Assembly (NCBI GenBank): GCA_007134805.1
Contig: SLKB01000157.1
Location: 1-13,729 of the forward strand
Direction: 5' to 3'
Length of the DNA: 13,729 nucleotides
Origin: Paracoccaceae bacterium
GTDB taxonomy: Bacteria; Pseudomonadota; Alphaproteobacteria; Rhodobacterales; Rhodobacteraceae
The notes beneath the pieces were generated by a model. The model had not been told where the DNA came from. It worked only from the letters and a program-made list of their open reading frames with translations, and searched no databases. This document shows positions 6,676 through 13,729 of this stretch, piece after piece. A program made the position numbers and the translations under genes. Position 1 is the first letter of the stretch. Each line of letters starts with the position of its first letter.

Positions 6676-8172
6676 CTAGACCGAGATCAGGAAAAGCGTG
6701 ATCGCCGGGAAGGCCACGAGGATCGCCACGCGCACCAGGTCCGAGGCGACGAATGGCAAAACGGCGCGGTAGACGGCGCTGATCGGCGTGCGGGGGTCCA
6801 GCGAATTGATCACGAAGAGGTTCATGCCCACAGGCGGTGTTATCAGGCCCACCTCGACCACGATGAGCACGAGGATCCCGAACCAGATCGCGGTCAACTC
6901 GGTATTCGCGCGCTCGAGCGCCAGCGCGTTGACCCGGCGCAGGCCCAGCGCCTCGATCTGCGCTCGGGTGAGCTCGACCCCCGCGACAAGCGCCGCCTCG
7001 ATCTCGCGCAATATCTCGGGCGCCAGTTCGACGCCCGCCCGCAACGCCTCGCGGGCGCGGATCGCATGAAGATCCGCCATGTCGAGGAAGCCGAAATCGA
7101 GCCCCATCATCACCGGCCAGAAGATCGGGATGGTCAGAAGGATCATCGACAGGCTGTCCATCACGCAGCCGAGAATCAGGTAGAAGACGAGGATCAGTAT
7201 CAGCACGACAAGCGGGCTGACAGCCTGCGTGCCAATGAATTCGGCGATGCCCTGTGGCACCTGTGTGAGTGCAAGGAACCCGTTGTAGAAGGCCGCCCCG
7301 AAGATGATGATGAAGATCATCGCACTGATGCGCGCGGTCGCGAGCAGACTGTCGGTGAAGCTCTGCCTTGTGAGCCCGCCATTCACCCAAGCGATCAGCC
7401 CCGTGCCGAAGGCGCCAACCGCGGCCGCCTCGGTCGGTGTGAACCAGCCGCGATAGATGCCGCCCACGACAAGGCCGAAGACCACGAGAACCGGCCAGAT
7501 CGCGACAAGCGCACGCATCCGCTCGCGCAGGGGCATGACGACCAGGGCGCCGCCTGCGCCAGGCGCAATCCGGACCATGATTGCAATGACCAGCATGTAG
7601 CCGAGTGCGGCCATGATCCCCGGGATGAGGGCCGCGAGAAACAGCTTCGCGATATTCTGCTCGGTCAGGATCGCGTAGATCACAAGCACCACCGAGGGCG
7701 GAATCAGGATGCCCAGCGTGCCCCCCGCCGCGAGCGTTGCAGCCGAAAACCCGCCCGCATAGCCGCGCCGCTTCAACTCGGGCAGCGCCACCCGTCCCAT
7801 TGTCGCCGCGGTCGCGAGCGAGGAGCCGCAAATGGCCCCGAACCCCGCGCTCGACCCGATCGCCGCCATCGCCACCCCGCCGCGACGGTGGCCGAGCCAG
7901 GCCTCGGCCGCGCGGAAAAGGGCCTGCGACATGCCGCCAAGCGTGGCGAACTGACCCATCAACAGGAACATCGGCACGATCGACAGCGAATAGCTCGCGA
8001 ACGTGGTGAAGCTCTCGGTCTGCAGGCGAGTGAGCGGCGCATGGGTGCTGCCCGTCACCAGCACCAGCCCTACGATACCGACCAGAAGCATCGCAAGCCC
8101 GATCGGCACGCGCAGAAAGATCAGCCCCAGAAGCGCGGGAAAGGAAAGATAGCCGATAAGCGCCGCACTCAT
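6676..8172 (-). CDS. TRAP transporter large permease (DctM family)
   Basis: The 498-residue product is a very hydrophobic inner-membrane protein of about 12-14 helices, which carries solute import driven by a Na+ gradient together with the small permease and the periplasmic binding protein. DctM marks are LFLRVPIGLAM at about 17-28, the GFGAICGSSLATAATMG motif at 110-126, GILIPPSVVLVIYA at 154-167, and VGLITPPVGMNLFVI at 441-455. It is about 65 residues longer than a typical 430-residue DctM. The excess is a charged, helix-rich insert at about 361-424, between GLDF and ELTAIWFG, containing two similar copies of AGVEL. The start overlaps the small-permease stop as ATGA. The gene ends tail-to-tail with mipZ. 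Substrate is not deducible; a carboxylate is likely from the family. Confidence 0.93.
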   Translation of the reverse strand: MSAALIGYLSFPALLGLIFLRVPIGLAMLLVGIVGLVLVTGSTHAPLTRLQTESFTTFASYSLSIVPMFLLMGQFATLGGMSQALFRAAEAWLGHRRGGVAMAAIGSSAGFGAICGSSLATAATMGRVALPELKRRGYAGGFSAATLAAGGTLGILIPPSVVLVIYAILTEQNIAKLFLAALIPGIMAALGYMLVIAIMVRIAPGAGGALVVMPLRERMRALVAIWPVLVVFGLVVGGIYRGWFTPTEAAAVGAFGTGLIAWVNGGLTRQSFTDSLLATARISAMIFIIIFGAAFYNGFLALTQVPQGIAEFIGTQAVSPLVVLILILVFYLILGCVMDSLSMILLTIPIFWPVMMGLDFGFLDMADLHAIRAREALRAGVELAPEILREIEAALVAGVELTRAQIEALGLRRVNALALERANTELTAIWFGILVLIVVEVGLITPPVGMNLFVINSLDPRTPISAVYRAVLPFVASDLVRVAILVAFPAITLFLISV

Positions 8173-8765
8173 GAGGGCGGGCCCTCAAGCTCGTCGGTAT
8201 GCTCGGGCAGGATATCGCGCGCCTGCACGGCCTCGAGAAGCCGCAGCACGGCGACATGCACCGCGACAAGCGCCGCGAGGGCCGCAGCAAGAAGGCAGAC
8301 GCCATAGACCCACCAATAGGGGATCTCCAGAATGAAGGTCGTCTGGCCGGTCCGCACCCGGCTGCGCAACCCCTCCGAGAGCCGCCATGCGATGAGGATG
8401 AGCACGAGGGCGAAGATCACCTCGATCCCCGCGCGCAGCCAGCGCTGCACGGCCATTGGCAGGAAGCCTGTGAAAACGGCGACGCGCGCATGCCCGGCCG
8501 TGATCTGACACCAGGGCAGGAAGGCGAAGATCACGATCGCCATGCCCAGCTCGATCAGCTCGAAATCCCCCAGCACCGGGCCGAGTCCAAGCCCCACCAG
8601 CGCCGCTGCCAGATCCGGCAGATGGGTTTGCGCGAAGCTCGAGTTCAGCGCGCCCACAAGATTGCGCCCCAGGATCGAGAGGCACGTCATCCCGATAAGC
8701 CCGACCAGCAAAAGCCCGCCCAGAAGCGCGGACCCACGCGATATTGCGACGACGGCTCGATGCAT
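8169..8765 (-). CDS. TRAP transporter small permease (DctQ family)
   Basis: The 198-residue product has four predicted membrane helices, at about 11-33, 70-90, 110-128 and 150-172, the usual DctQ layout. Family features are the ILGRNLVGA segment after helix 1, ELGMAIVIFAFLPW in helix 2, the GHARVAVF loop, and IPYWWVYGV entering helix 4. It forms the membrane complex with the large permease and helps couple solute to sodium flow. Its ATG is preceded by GAGAGGGG. It lies 31 bases after the binding-protein gene and overlaps the large permease by four bases, so all three are one operon. The loop between helices 1 and 2 (about 40-68) is longer than in small DctQ proteins. Confidence 0.9.
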   Translation of the reverse strand: MHRAVVAISRGSALLGGLLLVGLIGMTCLSILGRNLVGALNSSFAQTHLPDLAAALVGLGLGPVLGDFELIELGMAIVIFAFLPWCQITAGHARVAVFTGFLPMAVQRWLRAGIEVIFALVLILIAWRLSEGLRSRVRTGQTTFILEIPYWWVYGVCLLAAALAALVAVHVAVLRLLEAVQARDILPEHTDELEGPPS

Positions 8766-8796
8766 GGGCCAGCCCCTCTCGCGCCGCGCGGGCGGT

Positions 8797-9840
8797 CTAA
8801 CGGTTCTCGCGGTAAGCGTCCATCAGGGCGCGTGCGCGGTCGATCCGCGCCTGACCGTCGATGCCGCGCTCTGCCATATCGGCGATCCAGCGCGCATAGA
8901 CAGGCTCGGCAAGCTCCCGCCAGATGCTGACCTCGTCCTCGGGAATGGTGATGATCGTATTGCCCAGATCATCGGCCATCTCACGCCCTGGTGCATCATA
9001 GTCCTGCTGGGTGCGGCCCGCGAAGATGGAGAATTCCAGGCCCGAATTGGTCTCGATGACGGCCTGCAGATCCTCGGGCAGCGCATCGAAGCTCGGCTGG
9101 TGCATCGCTAGGATGAAGGTCAGCGTGTAGATCATGTCGCCTTCGAACTCGGTATGGTTCTCGACCAGTTCCGGGATCCGGAGCGACGGCGCGACCTCCC
9201 ACGGCATCACAGCACCGTCGATCACCCCGCGCGACAGGGCCTCGGGGGTCTGGGCAACAGGCATGCCGACAGGCGTGGCGCCCAGCGCGTCGAGAAGCTG
9301 CACGATCGGGCGCGAGGGCCCGCGCACCCGCATTCCGCGCAGGTCGGCCGGGTCGCGGACCGGGTCGCGGCTATGGATCACACCGGGCCCGTGCACCCAG
9401 GTGCCGATCATCTTCACATCGGCGAATTCCTCTTGCATGACCTCTTCATAGAGACTCCAGTAGGCATAGGACGCGGCGGCCGCGTCGCGGACCATGAAGG
9501 GCAACTCGAACACTTCGGTTGACGGAAAGCGCCCCGGTGTCAGCCCGACCACTGTCCAGATCAGATCGGCCGTGCCCGCCACCACCTGGTCGTAAAGCTC
9601 TGCCGGCGTGCCGCCCAGCTGCATCGAGGGGTACCGCTCGATCCGGATGCGGCCCGCGCTGTCGGCCTCGACCTGATCGGCCCAGACATCGAGGATATGG
9701 CGCGGCACATTGGCCTGCGCGGCGAGGAAATGATGCAGCCGAAGCGTGACCTCCTGCGAGAGCACGGGCGCAGCGGGCACCCAGATCGCCAGGCAGGTGA
9801 CAACTGCGCCAATGCGCGCACGCCCTGTGATGTGTGCCAT
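8797..9840 (-). CDS. TRAP transporter periplasmic solute-binding protein (DctP family)
   Basis: The 347-residue product is the extracytoplasmic receptor. ATG 9840 is chosen over the longer frame from 9939 because it starts a clean signal peptide (MAHITGRARIGAVVTCLAIW, then PAAPVLSQE) and has GGGGGAA a few bases upstream. The mature protein follows DctP: LRLHHFLAAQ near the N-terminus, QLGGTPAELYDQVVAGTADLIW, FELPFMV, then DLRGMRVRGP, whose Arg173 is the residue that grips the ligand carboxylate in this family, and VIDGAVMPWE. It therefore probably binds an organic acid; which one cannot be told. It precedes the two permease genes. A mature length of about 320 residues is normal. Confidence 0.92.
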   Translation of the reverse strand: MAHITGRARIGAVVTCLAIWVPAAPVLSQEVTLRLHHFLAAQANVPRHILDVWADQVEADSAGRIRIERYPSMQLGGTPAELYDQVVAGTADLIWTVVGLTPGRFPSTEVFELPFMVRDAAAASYAYWSLYEEVMQEEFADVKMIGTWVHGPGVIHSRDPVRDPADLRGMRVRGPSRPIVQLLDALGATPVGMPVAQTPEALSRGVIDGAVMPWEVAPSLRIPELVENHTEFEGDMIYTLTFILAMHQPSFDALPEDLQAVIETNSGLEFSIFAGRTQQDYDAPGREMADDLGNTIITIPEDEVSIWRELAEPVYARWIADMAERGIDGQARIDRARALMDAYRENR

Positions 9841-9904
9841 GCTTCCCCCGATCATATGGCCCAACCCAAGGTCATAGTCTGCCTGACGAAAAGCGCAATA
9901 TCGC

Positions 9905-10492
9905 TTATCGCCGCCCGCAGCTGCGCAGCTGGGTGTCATACATTGCCGCGCGCGAGGCCACGCGATTTGCCACCCCGATCAGCCAGGGCTTCTCGTTATA
10001 CGACCCTCGACGGAAGCCGGCGTGGCCTTCATGGTAGGCGAGGTAGAGATTGCGCGCATCCGTCAGCGCGATGCCGTTGCGCTCGACCGATTTGTTGGAA
10101 TACCAGCCGATGAAATCGGTCGCGTCGCGGATGTCGGTGCGTCGCGCGCGGCGATTGCGGGTCTCGGCGACATATTCCTCCCATGTGCCGTCAAGGGCCT
10201 GGGAATAGCCATAGGCCGAGGATTGCCGCCCCATCGGGATCACGCCAAGCGTGTAGCGCACGGGCGTGCGGGCATCGCCGACAAAGCGGCTCTCGGCATG
10301 GATGATCGCCATCTGTACTGGCAGAGGGACGCCCCAGCGCCGCTCTGTCGCACGCATCGCCGCAAAATACTGAGGGCGCTCGCGTTCCATCATGCAGGCG
10401 TTTTCGAGATTGCGCGGCGCGGAGAACTGCTGCCGACCACCACAGGACGCCAAGAGCACGATCACTGCAAGAGATAGGAAAATTCTGCTCAT
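9905..10492 (-). CDS. Lipoprotein with lytic-transglycosylase (SLT-like) domain
   Basis: The 195-residue product starts with a lipoprotein signal, MSRIFLSLAVIVLLASC, with lipobox LASC and Cys17 as the lipidated residue. The domain is lysozyme-like: a helix with MAIIHAESRF whose Glu67 is the expected catalytic acid, then SSAYGYSQALDGTWEEY, the YGYSQ motif of family 1-type transglycosylases, and later LYLAYHEGHAGFRRG, which matches the AYHxG region. The likely task is cutting peptidoglycan glycan strands from the periplasmic membrane face, in growth, division or assembly of envelope machines. A GAGG lies before ATG 10492. It is divergent from the photolyase-like gene; its stop is 64 bases from the TRAP receptor start in the same direction, so read-through into that operon is possible. 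Confidence 0.82.
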   Translation of the reverse strand: MSRIFLSLAVIVLLASCGGRQQFSAPRNLENACMMERERPQYFAAMRATERRWGVPLPVQMAIIHAESRFVGDARTPVRYTLGVIPMGRQSSAYGYSQALDGTWEEYVAETRNRRARRTDIRDATDFIGWYSNKSVERNGIALTDARNLYLAYHEGHAGFRRGSYNEKPWLIGVANRVASRAAMYDTQLRSCGRR

Positions 10493-10522
10493 TACTGCCT
10501 CAATGTTTTTTCAACAAGTCTA

Positions 10523-10561
10523 GCCTGTGCGGGCCGGTTTGTAATCCCCTTGTGCACAGGC
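10523..10561. promoter_or_regulatory. 8-bp inverted repeat in the divergent intergenic region
   Basis: GCCTGTGC (10523-10530) and its exact complement GCACAGGC (10554-10561) are separated by 23 bases, so the half-sites are 31 bp apart, three helical turns. The pair lies 31 bases upstream of the lipoprotein start and 130 bases upstream of the photolyase-like start. It could be an operator for a regulator bound to one DNA face; the binding protein is unknown and chance occurrence is not excluded. Confidence 0.35.
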
Positions 10562-10690
10562 GGGACTTCCGATTCCCTGCCAAAGCCGCGTTCTGATGAA
10601 AATGTGAAGTGGCATTCGGGTTTTGACTTCCCTGCGGTCCAATCCACCTCCCCCGAGTGCGCCCGACACGAGCGAAAGGAACATCGCGGC

Positions 10691-11908
10691 ATGACCAGCA
10701 TCAGACCGACGCGCGATGCGGGATGCGCGCATCTCGCGGCGTTCGCGCCCCGCATGGGGCTGCGCTATGCCGGGGGGCGGAATTTCGACCATGGCCCGCA
10801 GCGCCATCAGCATGTCTCGACTCTCTCGCCATGGTTGCGCAGGCGGCTGATCACCGAACACGAGATCGTCGCGCACGCGCTTGCGCATCACGGGCCAGAG
10901 GCAGCAGAGAAATTCATCCAGGAGGTCTTCTGGCGCGGCTATTTCAAGGGTTGGCTCGAACGCCGCCCCGGGATCTGGCACAGCTATCGCGCGGGGCTCA
11001 CCGCCGATCTCGAGGCGCTCGGGAAGGACCGTGCGCTTGCCCATCAGGTCGCGGCCGCCGAAGACGGCAGCACGGGGCTTGCGTGTTTCGATGAGTGGGC
11101 GCGCGAACTGATCGAAACAGGCTATCTGCACAATCACGCCCGGATGTGGTTCGCCTCGATCTGGATCTTCACCTTCGGCCTGCCCTGGCGGGTGGGGGCC
11201 GATTTCTTCCTGCGCCATCTGCTCGACGGCGACCCGGCCTCGAACACGCTCAGCTGGCGCTGGGTCGCCGGGCTTCACACACGCGGGAAGACCTATCAGG
11301 CGCAGGCGTGGAACATCGCGAAATTCACGCAAGGGCGCTTTAGCCCGCGTGAGGCCGATCTCGCCGCCGATGCGCCCGCCCTGACCGAGACCGAGCCGGA
11401 CGGCCTGCCGCAAGTCCGCCCCCTGCGGCAACCTGCGTCGCCCGAGGCAAGCCTTCCCTCGGTCCTGCTGATCACCGAGGATGACTGCTGCGTGCAGGAA
11501 TTCGACCTCGCGGCCCACAATATCCGCGGCGCAGCCGCACTGCGCGCCAGTCATCTGCGCTCGCCGCGCGCGGTGGCTGACCATGTCGCAGCCTTTGAAG
11601 AGGGCGCGCTCGCCGACGCGGCCGCGCGGGTGCCGTTCGAGGTCGAAACCCTGCGCGCCGGGCACCCACCCGATCTGGCACGCTGGGCCGCAAAAGCTGG
11701 CGCGCGCCAGATCCTCACGCCCTACATCCCGGAGGGCTATCTGCGCGACTGGCTGATCAAGGCCGCGCCCGCGCTAGACGCCAAGGGCATCCGCCTCGCC
11801 GAATGGCAGCGCGACTGGGATCGGCTGATCTGGCCGCACGCAACCGCAGGTTTCTTCAAGGTTAAGAAGGCAATCCCCGAGATCCTGCAGCACGCGGGGC
11901 TCTCGTGA
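10691..11908 (+). CDS. Photolyase/cryptochrome-family protein with swapped domain order (FAD-binding domain first)
   Basis: The 405-residue product starts with the photolyase FAD-binding domain (about 1-220): STLSPWL at 43-49, QEVFWRGYF with Glu78 and Trp81 (E. coli Glu274/Trp277), TGYLHNHARMWFASIW, LPWRVGADFF with Trp166, and DPASNTLSWRWVAG with Asn185 and Trp189. Trp166, Asn185 and Trp189 keep the spacing of E. coli Trp359, Asn378 and Trp382. No Trp sits at the place of the third triad member; Trp96 is a candidate. After a Pro/Glu-rich linker (about 221-256), residues 257-400 resemble a diverged photolyase alpha/beta domain: SVLLITEDDC like the VWFRQDLR strand, GARQILTPYIPEGYLRDWL, and FFKVKKAIPEIL like YKVFTPF. 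Usually this domain comes first. ATG 10691 has AAGGA ten bases upstream. DNA repair or light sensing is likely; which one is unknown. Confidence 0.8.
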   Translation: MTSIRPTRDAGCAHLAAFAPRMGLRYAGGRNFDHGPQRHQHVSTLSPWLRRRLITEHEIVAHALAHHGPEAAEKFIQEVFWRGYFKGWLERRPGIWHSYRAGLTADLEALGKDRALAHQVAAAEDGSTGLACFDEWARELIETGYLHNHARMWFASIWIFTFGLPWRVGADFFLRHLLDGDPASNTLSWRWVAGLHTRGKTYQAQAWNIAKFTQGRFSPREADLAADAPALTETEPDGLPQVRPLRQPASPEASLPSVLLITEDDCCVQEFDLAAHNIRGAAALRASHLRSPRAVADHVAAFEEGALADAAARVPFEVETLRAGHPPDLARWAAKAGARQILTPYIPEGYLRDWLIKAAPALDAKGIRLAEWQRDWDRLIWPHATAGFFKVKKAIPEILQHAGLS

Positions 11909-11917
11909 GCGGGCGAC

Positions 11918-13729
11918 CTATTCCGCGTCGCGTGCGCGCCGTGTCGTGAAGACAGGTTCCATCCGCGCCAAGATGTCGGCGCCAAGATGGCACTTGATCT
12001 GGTGCCCCGGGGCCAGATCGCGCATCGGCGGGACCTCACGCTCGCACAGATCGCCCGGCACCTCGGTTTTCCAGCGACAGCGGGTCTGGAACGGGCAGCC
12101 GGGCGGCGGATCCATGGCTGACGGGATATCACCCTCCAGCACGATGCGTTTCTTCGTGATCGTCGGATCGGCCACCGGCACGGCAGAGAGCAGTGCCTCG
12201 GTATAGGGGTGATAGGGGGGCGCGAAGACCTGATCCGTCGGTCCCAGTTCCACGACATGGCCGAGGTACATCACCATCACACGGTCGGACAGATAGCGCA
12301 CGATGCTCAGATCATGGCTGATGAACAGAAGCGTGGTGTTGTTCTTGCGCTGCATGTCCATCAGCAGCTCGGTCACGGCCGCCTGCACCGAAACGTCGAG
12401 CGCCGAAACAGGCTCATCGGCCACGACCATCCGCGCTTCCCCTGCAAAGGCGCGCGCGATGCCCACGCGCTGTTTCTGCCCGCCCGAGAGTTGCCGGGGC
12501 ATGCGCTCGGCAAAGGCGCGGGGCAATTTCACAAGATCAAGCAAGTCGAGCATGCGCTGGTGTCGTTCGGCCCGCGAGGTGCCCACGCGAAAGATCTCGA
12601 GCGCCCGGATAATCTGCGCACCTACTTTCATGGACGGGTTGAGCGTGTCGAAGGGGTTCTGAAACACCATTTGCAGCGCGGAAACTGTATCGGGGTTGCG
12701 CGCCGCGATCGGGGTGGACTGCACATTCTCGTCAAAGAGCACGATCTTCCCGCTGGTAGCCGTCTCGAGCCCCATCAGCACCTTGGCGAAGGTCGATTTG
12801 CCGCAACCGGACTCGCCCACGATGGCCAGCGTCTCACCCTCCCGCGCGTCGAAGCTCAGCGTCTCATTGGCCTTGACCACACGCGCCGCACCGCTGCTGA
12901 ACAGCGCGTTACCACCTACCTCGTAGTATTTGCGCATGTCGTCCATTGTCAGGACGACGTCACCGATGCGCCCGCGCCGGGGTTTCTCTTGCGTCTCGGC
13001 TTCGGTCTGCCAGTCAATCTGATCGATGCGCAGGCAGCGGCTTTCATGGCGCTGGGCAGCTGTGACCGGGCGCATCGGGATCTCCGCCTGATCACACAGC
13101 CCTGCGCGGAAATGGTCACAGCGTGGGCCGAAATTGCATCCGTTTGGCCGCTCATGCGGCAGTGGGAAATTCCCCGGGATCGCGCGCAACGGCCGCGCGG
13201 TCTTGTCGGCGCTTGCCAGCGGGATCGCCCGAAACAGCGCCTTGGTATAGGGGTGGCGCATCCGGGTGAAGACGCTGTCGATGTTCCCGGTCTCGACCGC
13301 CTCGCCCGAATACATGACACAGAGCCGGTCGCAGACCCCACGGATCAGGCCAAGATTGTGGCTGATGAACAGCATCGAGGTGCCGTATTTCCGACCCAGA
13401 TCGCGGACAAGATCGACGATCCCGGCCTCGACCGTCACATCAAGCGCGGTCGTCGGCTCATCGAGAATCAGAAGCGACGGGTTCGCCATGAGCGCCATGG
13501 CGATGACGATCCGCTGCTGCTGCCCGCCCGAGAGCTGATGCGGGTAGGCGTCAAGGATGCGGTCTGGGTCTGGCAGGCGCACATCCGAGAGCATCTGCTT
13601 TGCCCGCGTCCGCGCCTCGCGCGCGCTCGCCCCCTGATGGATCATTGGCACTTCCATCAATTGCCGCCCGACCCGCATCGCCGGGTTCAGGCTCGCCATC
13701 GGTTCCTGATAGATCATCGCGATGTCAGA
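11918..13729 (-). CDS. Fused dipeptide/oligopeptide ABC transporter ATP-binding protein (N-terminus outside window)
   Basis: This is the C-terminal part of a protein with two ABC ATPase units; the first Walker A lies beyond the right edge, and the visible part starts SDIAMIYQEPMASLNP at the first Q-loop. Numbering from the Met encoded at 13717: unit 1 has LSGGQ (62-66), Walker B LLILDEP (82-88), then the oligopeptide-transporter C-terminal domain with HPY at 155-157 and Cys194, 200, 208, 228. Unit 2 has Walker A GESGCGKST (301-309), LSGGQ (410-414), VVADEP, HPY and Cys541, 547, 558, 576. Such cysteine sets bind an Fe-S cluster in DppD-type ATPases. This is the cytosolic energy unit of a peptide (Dpp/Opp/Gsi-like) importer; the permeases are probably upstream, outside. 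The stop is nine bases from that of the opposing photolyase-like gene. Confidence 0.93.
   Translation of the reverse strand, partial: SDIAMIYQEPMASLNPAMRVGRQLMEVPMIHQGASAREARTRAKQMLSDVRLPDPDRILDAYPHQLSGGQQQRIVIAMALMANPSLLILDEPTTALDVTVEAGIVDLVRDLGRKYGTSMLFISHNLGLIRGVCDRLCVMYSGEAVETGNIDSVFTRMRHPYTKALFRAIPLASADKTARPLRAIPGNFPLPHERPNGCNFGPRCDHFRAGLCDQAEIPMRPVTAAQRHESRCLRIDQIDWQTEAETQEKPRRGRIGDVVLTMDDMRKYYEVGGNALFSSGAARVVKANETLSFDAREGETLAIVGESGCGKSTFAKVLMGLETATSGKIVLFDENVQSTPIAARNPDTVSALQMVFQNPFDTLNPSMKVGAQIIRALEIFRVGTSRAERHQRMLDLLDLVKLPRAFAERMPRQLSGGQKQRVGIARAFAGEARMVVADEPVSALDVSVQAAVTELLMDMQRKNNTTLLFISHDLSIVRYLSDRVMVMYLGHVVELGPTDQVFAPPYHPYTEALLSAVPVADPTITKKRIVLEGDIPSAMDPPPGCPFQTRCRWKTEVPGDLCEREVPPMRDLAPGHQIKCHLGADILARMEPVFTTRRARDAE

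Noticed and set aside
6665..8307. Long open frames (minus 6665-8305 and plus 7066-8307) over the TRAP large permease
   Set aside because: They are Arg/Ala/His/Asp-rich peptides without membrane segments or motifs, while the DctM frame shows clear helices and family motifs.
9841..9939. N-terminal extension of the TRAP receptor to 9939
   Set aside because: It would bury the signal peptide behind 33 residues and overlap the lipoprotein gene; the start at 9840 has a good ribosome-binding site.
10550..10690. Upstream TTG extension of the permuted photolyase, as a possible N-terminal antenna domain
   Set aside because: The 47 extra residues are polar and low in structure, far too short for a photolyase alpha/beta domain, and lie in the divergent promoter region.

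Overview
The window is high-GC DNA that reads as the chromosome of an alphaproteobacterium, most likely family Rhodobacteraceae (Roseobacter/Rhodobacter type). Pointers are a rplS-rpmE ribosomal pair followed by the division-site ATPase MipZ, a cysteine-free alphaproteobacterial L31, a complete TRAP transporter, a fused dipeptide/oligopeptide ABC ATPase, and an iron-sulfur (6-4) photolyase/cryptochrome of the PhrB/CryB type. The assignment is by family content only. No rRNA, tRNA, CRISPR array, insertion sequence or phage gene was seen.

Layout. (1) 1-400, minus: N-terminal part of an exported, probably outer-membrane beta-barrel protein, cut by the window edge. (2) 600-3275, plus: a tightly packed set of a small DUF2798 membrane protein, a DUF3253 protein, a C-factor-like short-chain dehydrogenase and the FeS photolyase/cryptochrome; reading frames overlap or nearly touch, so it probably works as one transcript linked to light or DNA-damage stress. 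(3) 3336-4882, plus: a HisC-like PLP aminotransferase overlapping a DUF985 cupin. (4) 5116-5729, plus: rplS and rpmE, closed by a clear intrinsic terminator and a second perfect hairpin. (5) 5865-6674, plus: mipZ. (6) 6676-9840, minus: TRAP transporter read in the order binding protein, small permease, large permease, tail-to-tail with mipZ. (7) 9905-10492, minus: a lipoprotein with a lysozyme-like transglycosylase fold. (8) 10691-11908, plus: a second photolyase-family gene, divergent from the lipoprotein. (9) 11918-13729, minus: C-terminal three quarters of a two-domain peptide ABC transporter ATPase.

The most unusual item is the gene at 10691-11908. It encodes a photolyase/cryptochrome FAD-binding domain at the N-terminus, with the flavin-proximal Asn, two electron-transfer Trp and the lesion-contacting Glu/Trp all in register with E. 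coli photolyase. It is followed, not preceded, by a diverged Rossmann-like photolyase alpha/beta domain. The usual domain order is swapped. Other points: an in-frame stop just before the DUF2798 reading frame, a large duplicated-looking insert in the TRAP large permease, an 8-bp inverted repeat with half-sites 31 bp apart between the lipoprotein and the permuted photolyase, and a paired hairpin between rpmE and mipZ.

No intergenic stretch exceeds 300 bases. The longest are 401-599, 4883-5115 and 10493-10690; only short hairpins or inverted repeats were found in them, and no promoter could be called with confidence.
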